A stretch of 63,061 bases of DNA, from assembly GCF_002735705.1 (NCBI RefSeq), contig NZ_PDZL01000026.1, positions 1-63,061 of the forward strand, in the 5' to 3' direction. The notes under the pieces were generated by a model. The model saw nothing but the letters and a program-made list of their open reading frames with translations. It made no database searches and was not told where the DNA came from. Position numbers and translations under genes: made by a program. Source of the DNA: Janthinobacterium sp. BJB426 (lineage in GTDB: Bacteria > Pseudomonadota > Gammaproteobacteria > Burkholderiales > Burkholderiaceae_D). Positions 36,030 to 44,179 of this stretch are shown in pieces; the stretch's first letter is position 1; every line of letters starts with the position of its first letter.

Positions 36030-38069
36030 TCATGCAGCGATGGCCAGCGGGTGACGCGTCGCCTCCGCCATTGCCATGCCGCCGTTGAGTTGCCATGCCG
36101 CGCCATGACCGAGACGGCGCAGGCAGGCGGCGGCGCGCGCGCTGCGGTTGCCGCTACGGCAGAAAAAGACCAGCGGACGCTGCGGCTGCTGCAACCATGC
36201 GGCCACCTGTCCCGCCAGACGGCTCAGCGGTACGCTGCGCACCTCGCAGCCCTCGAATACCGTGCCGGCGCAAGCCGCGTGTTCATACGCTTCGCGCACG
36301 TCGACAAGGATGGCATCGGGATGCTGGCGCAGGAAGGCGGGCAAGGCGGCCGCATCGAGCTGCAATTCGGCGGCCGGCACGATGCCGTCCCGCACGGTGC
36401 GCACGGTAGCGCAAATGCTGCCGTCGTCGCATGCGGCGCACAGCACGGTATCTTGCGTCACCAGCGCCGCATCCAGCAAGGGCGTCAGCGCCTCGGGCGC
36501 CAGGGTACCGATAAAAGCGAAGCGCTGCCCCAGCACATACACATGGTTTTCGCCACACTCGACGCGGAGCAGGCGCTGCTGGCCCAGTGACAGCTCACCG
36601 TCGATATCGATGCGGCCCACCTGTTCGATGGCGAGTTCCTGCAGCAGCGACAGGCGCGCCACGCCATGGTCGGCTGGCGCCGTCGTGTGCACGATGGCAC
36701 GCAAGGTCAAATGCTGGCAGCGGATGAAGGCCGCCAGGCGCGGCACGAGCGCGGCGACGGGATCGATGACGACGCAGCTGGCGCTGGCAGCGTCGCTGAG
36801 CAACCAGGTGCACTGGCCATCGACGCTCAGCTGGATTACGCCGTCCTGCGCGCCGTCCTGCGGCGATGACGCCAGCACTGACGGCAGCAAACAACTGCTG
36901 CGCAAGGCCTCGCCGCAACGCTCGATGCGCGCGCAGGCAGCGGTAATGGTCGCCGCATCGATCAGGGGGCCGAACGACAAACGAATGGCCGAGCTGGCGC
37001 GCCATTGCGGCACGTGCATCGCTTCCAGGACATAACTGGGGAGAGCTTTGGCGGCGGAACAGGCGCTGCCCGAGCTGACGCGCACGCGCGCCGCGTCGAA
37101 CAGGTCGAGCAGTTCTTTCGACGACAGTCCCGGCACGGAAAAATTGAGCGTCGTCGGCAAGGACAAGTCAAACGGCATATTGAAAACGATGCCGGGGAAA
37201 GCGCGTTCCAGGCTGGCCACCAGCTGCTCGCGGAACGCGGCCAGGTCGGCGTGGCTGCGGAAGGTCTTGCCATCGTCGAGCGCGGCCAGCACGGCGCCCA
37301 GGGCGGCGATGCCGGCCATGTTTTCCGTGCCCGAGCGCAGGCCCGCTTCCTGGCCGCCGCCCATCATCAGGGGCGTAAAAGGCGCGCCGGCGCGCACGTA
37401 CAGCATGCCGATGCCCTTGGGCGCATACAGCTTGTGGCCGGAAAACGGCGCGTAATCGATGCGCGTGGCGGCCAGGTTCAGTTTCAGCTTGCCCAGCGCC
37501 TGCACGCAATCGACCATCCAGTAGGCATCGGCGCCGCGCTCCTGCAGCAGTTGTGCGATGGCGGACAAATCGCTGACGACGCCCGTTTCATTATTCGCCG
37601 CCATCGTGCACAGCATGGCCGCGTCGCCGATCAGCGCACCGAGCGCCTGCAGATCGTGGCGCCCCTGCGCATCGACGGGCAGCTTGCGCACTTCCAGGTT
37701 CAAGCCCAAGAGCCGGTTCCAGTGCGCCAGACTTTCCGGCACGGCCTTGTGCTCGGTCGCGCCATACAGCAGCAGGCTGCCGATGCGCTTGCCGGCATCG
37801 CGCCGTTCGCGCAGCGCGCACAGGGCCGACAGCACGGCCGTCTGGATGCCTTCGGTGGCGCCGCTGTTGAACATCAAGCGGCCGTCGCCCACGCCCAGCA
37901 GGTCGCTGGCGCGCCGGCGCACGCCATCCATCATGGCCTTGGCCTGCAACCCCGTCGCGTGGGTGCTGCTGGGATTGCCATAGCCCTGCTCCATCGCTTG
38001 CCGGGCGGCGGCAACGGCGGCGGGCAGCACGCAAGTGGTGGCATTGCTGTCGAGGTAGATTTCTTTCAT
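36030..38069 (-). CDS. Cysteine desulfurase / degenerate MBL-fold / rhodanese fusion
   Basis: 679 residues in three parts. Residues 1-375: NifS/IscS-like class V PLP enzyme with ATEHKAV, the PLP lysine in SGHKLYAPKG (near 211) and the persulfide cysteine in SSGSACSAAK (near 337). Residues about 395-560: a domain that resembles ETHE1-type persulfide dioxygenases, but the metal motif THxHxDH is reduced to VHTTAPADH. Residues about 585-679: rhodanese with active cysteine in FFCRSGNRSARA (near 636). It would strip sulfur from cysteine and pass it as persulfide to the rhodanese. Divergent from an Lrp/AsnC gene, which suggests control by cysteine. Confidence 0.88.
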   Translation of the reverse strand: MKEIYLDSNATTCVLPAAVAAARQAMEQGYGNPSSTHATGLQAKAMMDGVRRRASDLLGVGDGRLMFNSGATEGIQTAVLSALCALRERRDAGKRIGSLLLYGATEHKAVPESLAHWNRLLGLNLEVRKLPVDAQGRHDLQALGALIGDAAMLCTMAANNETGVVSDLSAIAQLLQERGADAYWMVDCVQALGKLKLNLAATRIDYAPFSGHKLYAPKGIGMLYVRAGAPFTPLMMGGGQEAGLRSGTENMAGIAALGAVLAALDDGKTFRSHADLAAFREQLVASLERAFPGIVFNMPFDLSLPTTLNFSVPGLSSKELLDLFDAARVRVSSGSACSAAKALPSYVLEAMHVPQWRASSAIRLSFGPLIDAATITAACARIERCGEALRSSCLLPSVLASSPQDGAQDGVIQLSVDGQCTWLLSDAASASCVVIDPVAALVPRLAAFIRCQHLTLRAIVHTTAPADHGVARLSLLQELAIEQVGRIDIDGELSLGQQRLLRVECGENHVYVLGQRFAFIGTLAPEALTPLLDAALVTQDTVLCAACDDGSICATVRTVRDGIVPAAELQLDAAALPAFLRQHPDAILVDVREAYEHAACAGTVFEGCEVRSVPLSRLAGQVAAWLQQPQRPLVFFCRSGNRSARAAACLRRLGHGAAWQLNGGMAMAEATRHPLAIAA

Positions 38070-38165
38070 GATGGCAGTCTGAGTATTCTATAAAAAGGGC
38101 ACAGCGCAGGCGGCTGGTACGTATGGATAGTCTACCGGCCTGCTCCCGTGAAGATATGCCAAAAA

Positions 38166-38193
38166 ATGCTGCAAACAAGGTACCATGCAGCAT
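38166..38193. promoter_or_regulatory. Candidate Lrp-family operator
   Basis: ATGCTGCA-N12-TGCAGCAT, a perfect 8-bp inverted repeat in the 153-nt gap between the desulfurase fusion and the Lrp/AsnC gene. It lies 30 nt before the regulator's start codon, where it could mediate autoregulation and control of the divergent gene. Confidence 0.5.
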
Positions 38194-38222
38194 GCTCATG
38201 CCACAAAAGCCGGAATAACAAA

Positions 38223-38720
38223 ATGAATTCACCAAGTACTCAGCTCGACAAATTCGACTGCGCCATCCTGGCCGCCCTGCAGCAGGACGGCACCTTGTCG
38301 ATCGCCGCCCTCAGCGAGAAGATCGGCCTGTCGAGCACGCCGTGCTGGAAGCGGGTCAAGCGCCTGGAGGAAGAGGGCTATATCGAAAGCCGCGTGGCCA
38401 TCGTCAACCGGCAAAAAGTGGGCTTGCCCGTGACCGTGTTCGTCAGCGTGCGCACGGGCCAGCACGATGAAAAATGGCTACGCCGCTTCGCCGCCGCCGT
38501 CATCGTCTTGCCCGAGGTACAGGAATTTCACCGCATGAGCGGCGACATCGATTACCTGCTGAAAGTCGTCACCACCGATATCAAGGGTTATGACACGTTT
38601 TATAAAAAGCTCATCAAAGCGGTGCAATTGACGGGCGTGTCGTCCGCTTTTTCCATGGAGCAAATCAAGTGCAGCACGGAATTACCGTTGGAATTGATCG
38701 CCCACGGCTTGCCTGCCTGA
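38223..38720 (+). CDS. Lrp/AsnC family transcriptional regulator
   Basis: 165 residues: N-terminal HTH (LSIAALSEKIGLSSTPCWKR, about 24-43) and C-terminal RAM/AsnC ligand-binding domain with GDIDYLLKVVTTDIKGY. The start MNSPSTQLDKFD was chosen since GGAA stands 7 nt upstream. It is divergent from the cysteine desulfurase fusion; Lrp proteins such as DecR/CyuR switch on cysteine-degrading enzymes in response to cysteine, and the same is inferred here. Confidence 0.92.
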   Translation: MNSPSTQLDKFDCAILAALQQDGTLSIAALSEKIGLSSTPCWKRVKRLEEEGYIESRVAIVNRQKVGLPVTVFVSVRTGQHDEKWLRRFAAAVIVLPEVQEFHRMSGDIDYLLKVVTTDIKGYDTFYKKLIKAVQLTGVSSAFSMEQIKCSTELPLELIAHGLPA

Positions 38721-38889
38721 GGCGTTTTCCGGCCATGCCAGGCGGAGGTGAAAAATCGCGTTGCTGCAATGCAACATAAATGAACGAAAAGCAGCAATGG
38801 TGAGGCGGGACGCGCTGCGCGGCCGGTATACTGTCCCCTTGCCTGCCCGCTTTTCTTCCTCTTGCGCAGGCCATCGCACAAGGTCTTCC

Positions 38890-40797
38890 ATGTCTCTGCT
38901 CCGCCGCCTCTCCATCCAGAAAAAACTCCTGTTCAGCATGGGCTTGTGCCTGCTGCTCTTCATGACGATCTCGTCTTTCCTTAGCGTACGCATGAGCAGC
39001 GATTACGTGCGCGAACGCGTCGTCAGCCAGGAATTGCCGGCCCAGGTGGGCGAGATCCGTAACGACGTGCTGCGCCAGATCAGCCAGCCCCTGTCCGTGG
39101 TGCAGACCATGGCCAACGATATCTATCTGCAAGACTGGGAAGATGCTGGCTTGCCCGACAGCGGGATCGCCACCTTCCAGCGCTACGCCAGCGTGCTCAA
39201 GGAAAAGAACAAAGCCGCCTCGATCAACTGGGCCTCGGCCAGCACGGGCAAGTATTTCACCACCGAAGGCTTGTTGCGCACCCTGGACAAGAACCAGGCC
39301 GCGGACCAGTGGTTTTATGGCTTGCTGGCCGGCGACAAGGCTTATACGCTCGACATCGACAAGGCGGAAAACTCCAGCGACCTGATGCTGTATCTGAATG
39401 CGCGTGGCCAGACGGCGGGCGGCAAACAGATCGCGGCCGGCCTGGGCCTGTCCATCAATGCGCTGGCCGACACCATCCGCAGCTACAAGATCGGCCAGAC
39501 GGGCCATGTCTATCTGGCACGCGCGAATGGCGTGCTGCTGGTGCACCGCGACACGGCCCTGGCCGATGGCAAGCATCAACTCAAGGATTTGCCGGGCTTT
39601 AGCGATACCCTGAGCAAGAGCCTGCTGACAGGCAACAAATACGCGTACGCCATCTATGCAGCGCCCGCGGGACGCCAGTTCGTCGCCGCCTCCTTCGTGC
39701 CGGAACTGAATCTGTATGTGATGGCGGAAGTGCCGGAAGCGGAAGTGCTGGGCAATGTCACGCGCTCGGCCCTGATCGCCGCGCTGATCGCCGGCCTGGT
39801 CGGTGGCGGCATCGCCCTGCTCATCATTTATGTCATCAGCCGCGCCATCGCCGCCCCCGTCGCAAGGGCTGCCGACATGCTCAGCGAGATCGCCAGCGGG
39901 AATGGCGACCTGAGCCGCCGCATGCCCGTGGAATCGGAAGACGAGGTCGGTGCGCTGGCCGCCGCCTTCAACCGCTTCGTCGCGTCGCTGAACGTGACGA
40001 TACGCGAAGTTCGCGACAGTACCGGGGCGATTGCGAGCGCATCGAGCCAGATCGCGTCGGGCAACCTGGACCTGTCGGCGCGCACGGAAGCCCAGGCGTC
40101 GAGCCTGGAAGAGACGGCGGCCGCCATGGAAGAACTGACATCGACCGTAAAACAGAACGCGGACAACGCGCGTCAGGCAAACCAGTTGGTGGTGTCGGCC
40201 TCGAGTCACGCCGTCAAAGGCGGAGAAGTGGTCGGACAAGTCGTGCAGACGATGGGCGCGATTACGGAAAGTTCACGCAAGATCGCCGACATTATCGGCG
40301 TGATCGACGGGATTGCCTTTCAAACCAATATCCTCGCGCTGAATGCGGCGGTCGAGGCGGCGCGCGCGGGCGAACAGGGACGCGGCTTTGCCGTGGTGGC
40401 CACCGAGGTGCGCAACCTGGCGCAACGCTCGGCAGCGGCGGCCAAGGAAATCAAGGATTTGATCGTCGATTCGGGCAGCAAGGTGGAAGCGGGCAGCAAG
40501 CTGGTCGACTCGGCCGGCGCCACCATGCAGGACATCGTCGTCTCCGTGCAACGCGTCGCCGACCTGATGGGAGAAATCGCTTCGGCCAGCCAGGAACAAA
40601 GCCAGGGCATCGCGCAAATCAATGCCACGGTCACGCAGATGGATGACGCCACCCAGCAAAACGCGGCCCTGGTGGAAGAAGCGGCGGCGGCAGCCCAGTC
40701 CTTGCAGGATCAGGCCGGCCGCCTGGCGCAGGTGGTCAGCGTCTTCAAGCTCGAAGAGATTACATCGCCGGCGCTTTCACGCTTGCCGCTTGCTTGA
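38890..40797 (+). CDS. Methyl-accepting chemotaxis protein
   Basis: 635 residues. First membrane helix at about 17-37 (LLFSMGLCLLLFMTISSFL), a periplasmic Cache-type sensor (about 45-285), second helix (about 293-318), HAMP domain, and a cytoplasmic signalling coiled coil with the strictly conserved tip GIAFQTNILALNAAVEAARA. No C-terminal NWETF-type CheR tether. The ligand is not known; Cache domains commonly bind amino or organic acids. AAGG stands 6 nt before the ATG. Its 3' end overlaps the convergent thioredoxin gene by 38 bp. Confidence 0.92.
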   Translation: MSLLRRLSIQKKLLFSMGLCLLLFMTISSFLSVRMSSDYVRERVVSQELPAQVGEIRNDVLRQISQPLSVVQTMANDIYLQDWEDAGLPDSGIATFQRYASVLKEKNKAASINWASASTGKYFTTEGLLRTLDKNQAADQWFYGLLAGDKAYTLDIDKAENSSDLMLYLNARGQTAGGKQIAAGLGLSINALADTIRSYKIGQTGHVYLARANGVLLVHRDTALADGKHQLKDLPGFSDTLSKSLLTGNKYAYAIYAAPAGRQFVAASFVPELNLYVMAEVPEAEVLGNVTRSALIAALIAGLVGGGIALLIIYVISRAIAAPVARAADMLSEIASGNGDLSRRMPVESEDEVGALAAAFNRFVASLNVTIREVRDSTGAIASASSQIASGNLDLSARTEAQASSLEETAAAMEELTSTVKQNADNARQANQLVVSASSHAVKGGEVVGQVVQTMGAITESSRKIADIIGVIDGIAFQTNILALNAAVEAARAGEQGRGFAVVATEVRNLAQRSAAAAKEIKDLIVDSGSKVEAGSKLVDSAGATMQDIVVSVQRVADLMGEIASASQEQSQGIAQINATVTQMDDATQQNAALVEEAAAAAQSLQDQAGRLAQVVSVFKLEEITSPALSRLPLA

Positions 40798-41260
40798 AGA
40801 AGTCATAAATACCGCTCTCGCTCATGCGACGGGCATTCGCCAGTTCGCCGCCCTTGGTGGCGTACAGCACCTGGTTGCTGTCGCTCGATACGAGCACGGC
40901 AGCCGGGATGCCTTTCTTGAGCGGATTGCCATAGGCTTGCGCCACGTCAAGGTTATGGTCGAAGTTACCCACGTCGACCTTGACGACCTTGAACTGCTGT
41001 TGCATCAACTCGGCGTTCTTGCCTTCCTTCAATGCCTTGTCCAGCGCGCGGCAATCCTCGCACCAGTTGGCGCCAAAGATCAGCAAGACTGGCACGTGCG
41101 CCGCCTTGGCTTCGGCCAGCGCGCGGGCCACGTCGGCCTTGGCGTCCGCCGCCGCGTTGTACGGCAAGTGCGGCGTGGCGACAGGGTTAGCCGGTGTGGG
41201 GGCGGCGGCAACGGCGGTGCCGGCAAGCAGCAGGCTGGCAAGGAAAATAGAAAGGCGCAT
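40760..41260 (-). CDS. Exported thioredoxin-like protein
   Basis: 166 residues with signal peptide (cleavage near AVA-AA) and a thioredoxin fold of the Thioredoxin_7/DsbD-gamma type. The redox motif is CEDC (Cys67, Cys70) in FGANWCEDCRALD, and the cis-proline is in GIPAAVL. AGGAG stands before the ATG. It would act in periplasmic thiol reduction; a partner is not visible nearby. The ORF overlaps the MCP gene tail by 38 bp. Confidence 0.85.
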   Translation of the reverse strand: MRLSIFLASLLLAGTAVAAAPTPANPVATPHLPYNAAADAKADVARALAEAKAAHVPVLLIFGANWCEDCRALDKALKEGKNAELMQQQFKVVKVDVGNFDHNLDVAQAYGNPLKKGIPAAVLVSSDSNQVLYATKGGELANARRMSESGIYDFFKQAASVKAPAM

Positions 41261-41408
41261 GCGGGACTCCTGAGAGAAATCGTGAGGCCAGCTGAACAGC
41301 TGCCAGCGGGCGTGATTGTCTAGAATATGCGTACCTGTAGGAAATATCCACCATTTAATTACACTGTGCTTATGCGAAAAACGTATAAGCACGCCAAGGA
41401 GAAGCTGC

Positions 41409-41705
41409 TTGAGCATGCCAGATACCCTGCCCCCGACATTGTCCGGCGCCGCGCGCATGCTATGCAGTGCCTATCCCGGCGGCATGCCAGACACGGCGTA
41501 TTTCGCCGTACTGGCCCTGCTGTATGAACACTTTTCCGACCGCAACCTGGCCGAGCTGATGGCCGCCGTCACGGGCAAGGATGCGGCGCGGGTCCTCAAT
41601 GACATCTATGCCTGCGCCAGCAGCAAACCGGCGCCGTCCGCCATCGCGGCCGTCAGGAACTTGCTGGCGCGGCACGGCTTGCAAGCCGTCTGCGCCGAGG
41701 ATTAA
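41409..41705 (+). CDS. DUF3349-like small protein
   Basis: 98 residues if the TTG at 41409 is used. The core (AYPGGMPDTAYFAVLALLYEH...LNDIYACASS...VRNLLARHGL) follows the pattern of DUF3349, a small helical family best known from mycobacteria; function unknown. TTG is preferred because AAGGAG lies exactly 7 nt upstream (41396-41401), while the ATG two codons on has no good spacing. It is an 80-nt step before the HPP gene and could be in the same operon. Family call is by eye. Confidence 0.6.
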   Translation: MSMPDTLPPTLSGAARMLCSAYPGGMPDTAYFAVLALLYEHFSDRNLAELMAAVTGKDAARVLNDIYACASSKPAPSAIAAVRNLLARHGLQAVCAED

Positions 41706-41784
41706 TGCCCGCAGGCAGCGAAATGGAACGCATGGGATAATATCGGGCTCACACAGAGCAACGCGGCCCGAACGCGCCCTCCCC

Positions 41785-42951
41785 ATGACGACTTCTTTCC
41801 TGGCACGCTGGCTGCCGCAACCGAACAACGGCAGCCGCCGCGAACAATTGCGCGCCTGCGCGGGCGCCATCTGCGGCCTGCTGCTGACCGGACTCATCTG
41901 CCATTTCCTGCTAGCCCCCGACAGCGCCAGCGTCTACCTGATCGCGCCCATGGGCGCCTCGGCCGTATTGCTGTTCTGCCTGCCGGCCAGCCCGCTGGCG
42001 CAACCGTGGTCCGTGGTGGGCGGCAATGTCGTCTCCGGCCTGGTCGGCATGGCTTGCGTCAAATGGCTGGGATCGAGCGTGGGCGTGGCGGCGCTGGCCG
42101 CCTGCCTGGCCATCGGCGCCATGTTTGCCCTGCGCTGTTTGCATCCGCCGGGCGGGGCCGTGGCGCTCACTACCGTGGTCGGCGGCGCCAGCGTGCATGC
42201 GGCCGGCTTTGAATTCGTCTTCATCACAGTGCTGTTCAATTCCGCCGTGCTGGTCGCCTGCGCCGTGCTGTACAACAACCTGACGGGGCGCCGCTACCCG
42301 CACATCCAGCAACTGGTCGCGCCGCATCCGCACGCCACCAAAGATGACATACCCAGCAATCGCCTGGGCTTTTCGCCGGACGACCTCGATGCCGTCTTGC
42401 GCCAGCACAGCGAAGTGCTCGACATCAGCCGCGACGATTTGCAAGCGATCTTCCTGCAGACGGAAATGCGCGCCTACCAGCGCCGCTTCGGCGTCGTCAC
42501 CTGCGCCGACATCATGTCGAAGGACGTGCTCAGCGTGGAATTCGGCACGCCGCTCGATGTGGCCTGGCGCACCATGCGCGAGCACCAGGTGGGCGCCCTG
42601 CCCGTGCTGAACCGGGCGCGCCGCGTCATCGGCATCATCACGCAGACGGATTTCCTGCGCCATGGCGGCCTCGACGATTATCAGGGCATGCGCCAGCGCC
42701 TGCGCGGCTTGCTGCAGCGCAGCGGCCTGTCCCACAGCGACAAGCCGGAAGTGGCGGGCCAGCTGATGACGCCGTCACCGCACACGGCCCGCCTGGGCAC
42801 GCCCATCATCGACCTGGTCCCCCTGATGGCCGATGCCGGCTACCACCATATTCCCATCCTCGACGATGAAGAGCGCCTGGCCGGCATCATCAGCCAGTCC
42901 GACCTGATGGCGGCCCTGTACGAAAGCCGCTTTGCCGAGGCGGCGGCATGA
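41785..42951 (+). CDS. HPP family membrane protein with two CBS domains
   Basis: 388 residues. The N-terminal half has about four membrane helices and the name-giving HPP in LRCLHPPGGAVAL. The C-terminal half holds two CBS domains (SKDVLSVEFGTPLDVAW... and MTPSPHTARLGTPI...), which usually sense adenine nucleotides. HPP proteins are linked to nitrite transport in plants and cyanobacteria; in bacteria the substrate is unclear. Its stop overlaps the M48 protease start by 4 bp (ATGA), so the two are translationally coupled. Confidence 0.88.
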   Translation: MTTSFLARWLPQPNNGSRREQLRACAGAICGLLLTGLICHFLLAPDSASVYLIAPMGASAVLLFCLPASPLAQPWSVVGGNVVSGLVGMACVKWLGSSVGVAALAACLAIGAMFALRCLHPPGGAVALTTVVGGASVHAAGFEFVFITVLFNSAVLVACAVLYNNLTGRRYPHIQQLVAPHPHATKDDIPSNRLGFSPDDLDAVLRQHSEVLDISRDDLQAIFLQTEMRAYQRRFGVVTCADIMSKDVLSVEFGTPLDVAWRTMREHQVGALPVLNRARRVIGIITQTDFLRHGGLDDYQGMRQRLRGLLQRSGLSHSDKPEVAGQLMTPSPHTARLGTPIIDLVPLMADAGYHHIPILDDEERLAGIISQSDLMAALYESRFAEAAA

Positions 42952-44045
42952 CACCCTTCCAGGCACTGCTGACCGGCCCCGACGGCGGCCCGGCCGGCAC
43001 GGCCGTCAGCGCGCATTTTTTCGGTGCGCAGCTGGCCATCGATGCGCCCGGCCATGGCGTCGATGTGGCGCAGCTGGTTGTCAGCGTGGGCGGTGTCGAT
43101 GGACCGGAACTGTTCCTGAACTGGCTCGATGGCCAAGGCCGGCAAGCGTCGTTGCAACCGCTGACGGCGAGCGACATCGCCATCGTGTTAAAAGAAGCGC
43201 CGGCGGCGCTGCAGCCGCAATTGCAGCGCTTGTGGGGCGAACGCCAGCGCAACCGGCGGCAAGTGTCGGGCTGGCTGGCCGGTTTGACGGGCGCGGCCGT
43301 CGTCGCGGCCGCCCTGCTGTGGTGGCAAGGCGGCCATGCCGTCGGCGCGCTGGCGGGATGGATACCCCTGTCGACGGAAAAGCAGTTGGGCGAGCTGGCC
43401 CTCGCGCAAGTGCGCGCGCAGGGCGGCATCAGCGAGAGCGGCGTGGCGCAGCAGACGGTGCAGGAAATTGGCCGCAAGCTGACGGCCGGTTCGCGCTACC
43501 AGTACCGCTGGCTGGTCAAGCAGGACGATACGGTCAACGCGTTTGCCATGCCAGGCGGCATCATCGTCGTGCATACGGGCTTGCTGCGCCAGGCAGCCGA
43601 TCCGGGCGAACTGGCTGGCGTGCTGGCGCATGAAGTGCAGCATGTGGAGCAGCGCCATTCGCTGCGGCAAATGATCAGCAGCCTGGGCTGGGGCGCCTTG
43701 GTGGGCGTGACTATCGGCGACATCAGCGCCGTGGCCGCCATGCTGGCGCACCAGGCCGGCACCCTGTATTTCAGCCGCGACATGGAAGAGGAAGCTGACC
43801 GCCTCGGTTTGCTGGCCTTGCAGCGCGCGCAGATCCGCCCCGACGGCATGCTGCGCTTTTTCCAGAAGCTCGATGACAAGGACAAGGCCAAGGTGCCGGG
43901 CTGGATTTCCTCGCACCCGCAAACGGCGGCGCGCGCGCAGCAGATCCGCAGCCTGATCGCCGCCACGCCCTGCCCCGCCTGCGTCCCGTTGGCCAGCCAG
44001 CACTGGCAGGCGATGAAAGCCTTGCTCGCGCCGGCAGACAAATAG
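42948..44045 (+). CDS. M48 family metalloprotease, membrane-anchored
   Basis: 365 residues. An unusual N-terminal ~100-residue cytoplasmic domain rich in Gly and Leu is followed by one membrane helix (about 107-125), and a zinc protease domain with HEVQHVEQRH (near 228) and the downstream ligand EEEADRLG. It resembles the YcaL/LoiP/BepA group of protein-quality proteases, but with a cytoplasmic rather than lipoprotein N-terminus. Coupled to the HPP-CBS gene by an ATGA overlap, so the protease may act on or with that protein. Confidence 0.87.
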   Translation: MTPFQALLTGPDGGPAGTAVSAHFFGAQLAIDAPGHGVDVAQLVVSVGGVDGPELFLNWLDGQGRQASLQPLTASDIAIVLKEAPAALQPQLQRLWGERQRNRRQVSGWLAGLTGAAVVAAALLWWQGGHAVGALAGWIPLSTEKQLGELALAQVRAQGGISESGVAQQTVQEIGRKLTAGSRYQYRWLVKQDDTVNAFAMPGGIIVVHTGLLRQAADPGELAGVLAHEVQHVEQRHSLRQMISSLGWGALVGVTIGDISAVAAMLAHQAGTLYFSRDMEEEADRLGLLALQRAQIRPDGMLRFFQKLDDKDKAKVPGWISSHPQTAARAQQIRSLIAATPCPACVPLASQHWQAMKALLAPADK

Positions 44046-44179
44046 CAACATTCCTCCCGCACAATTTATCCAAACGTACTGGGCAATGGCGTATGCTTAC
44101 GCCCCGGCTGTTCCTCACGACCGGCCACCCCGACCTCGCTAAGCCTCCGTTCATACCCTCCTTACAAAGGACATCGCGC

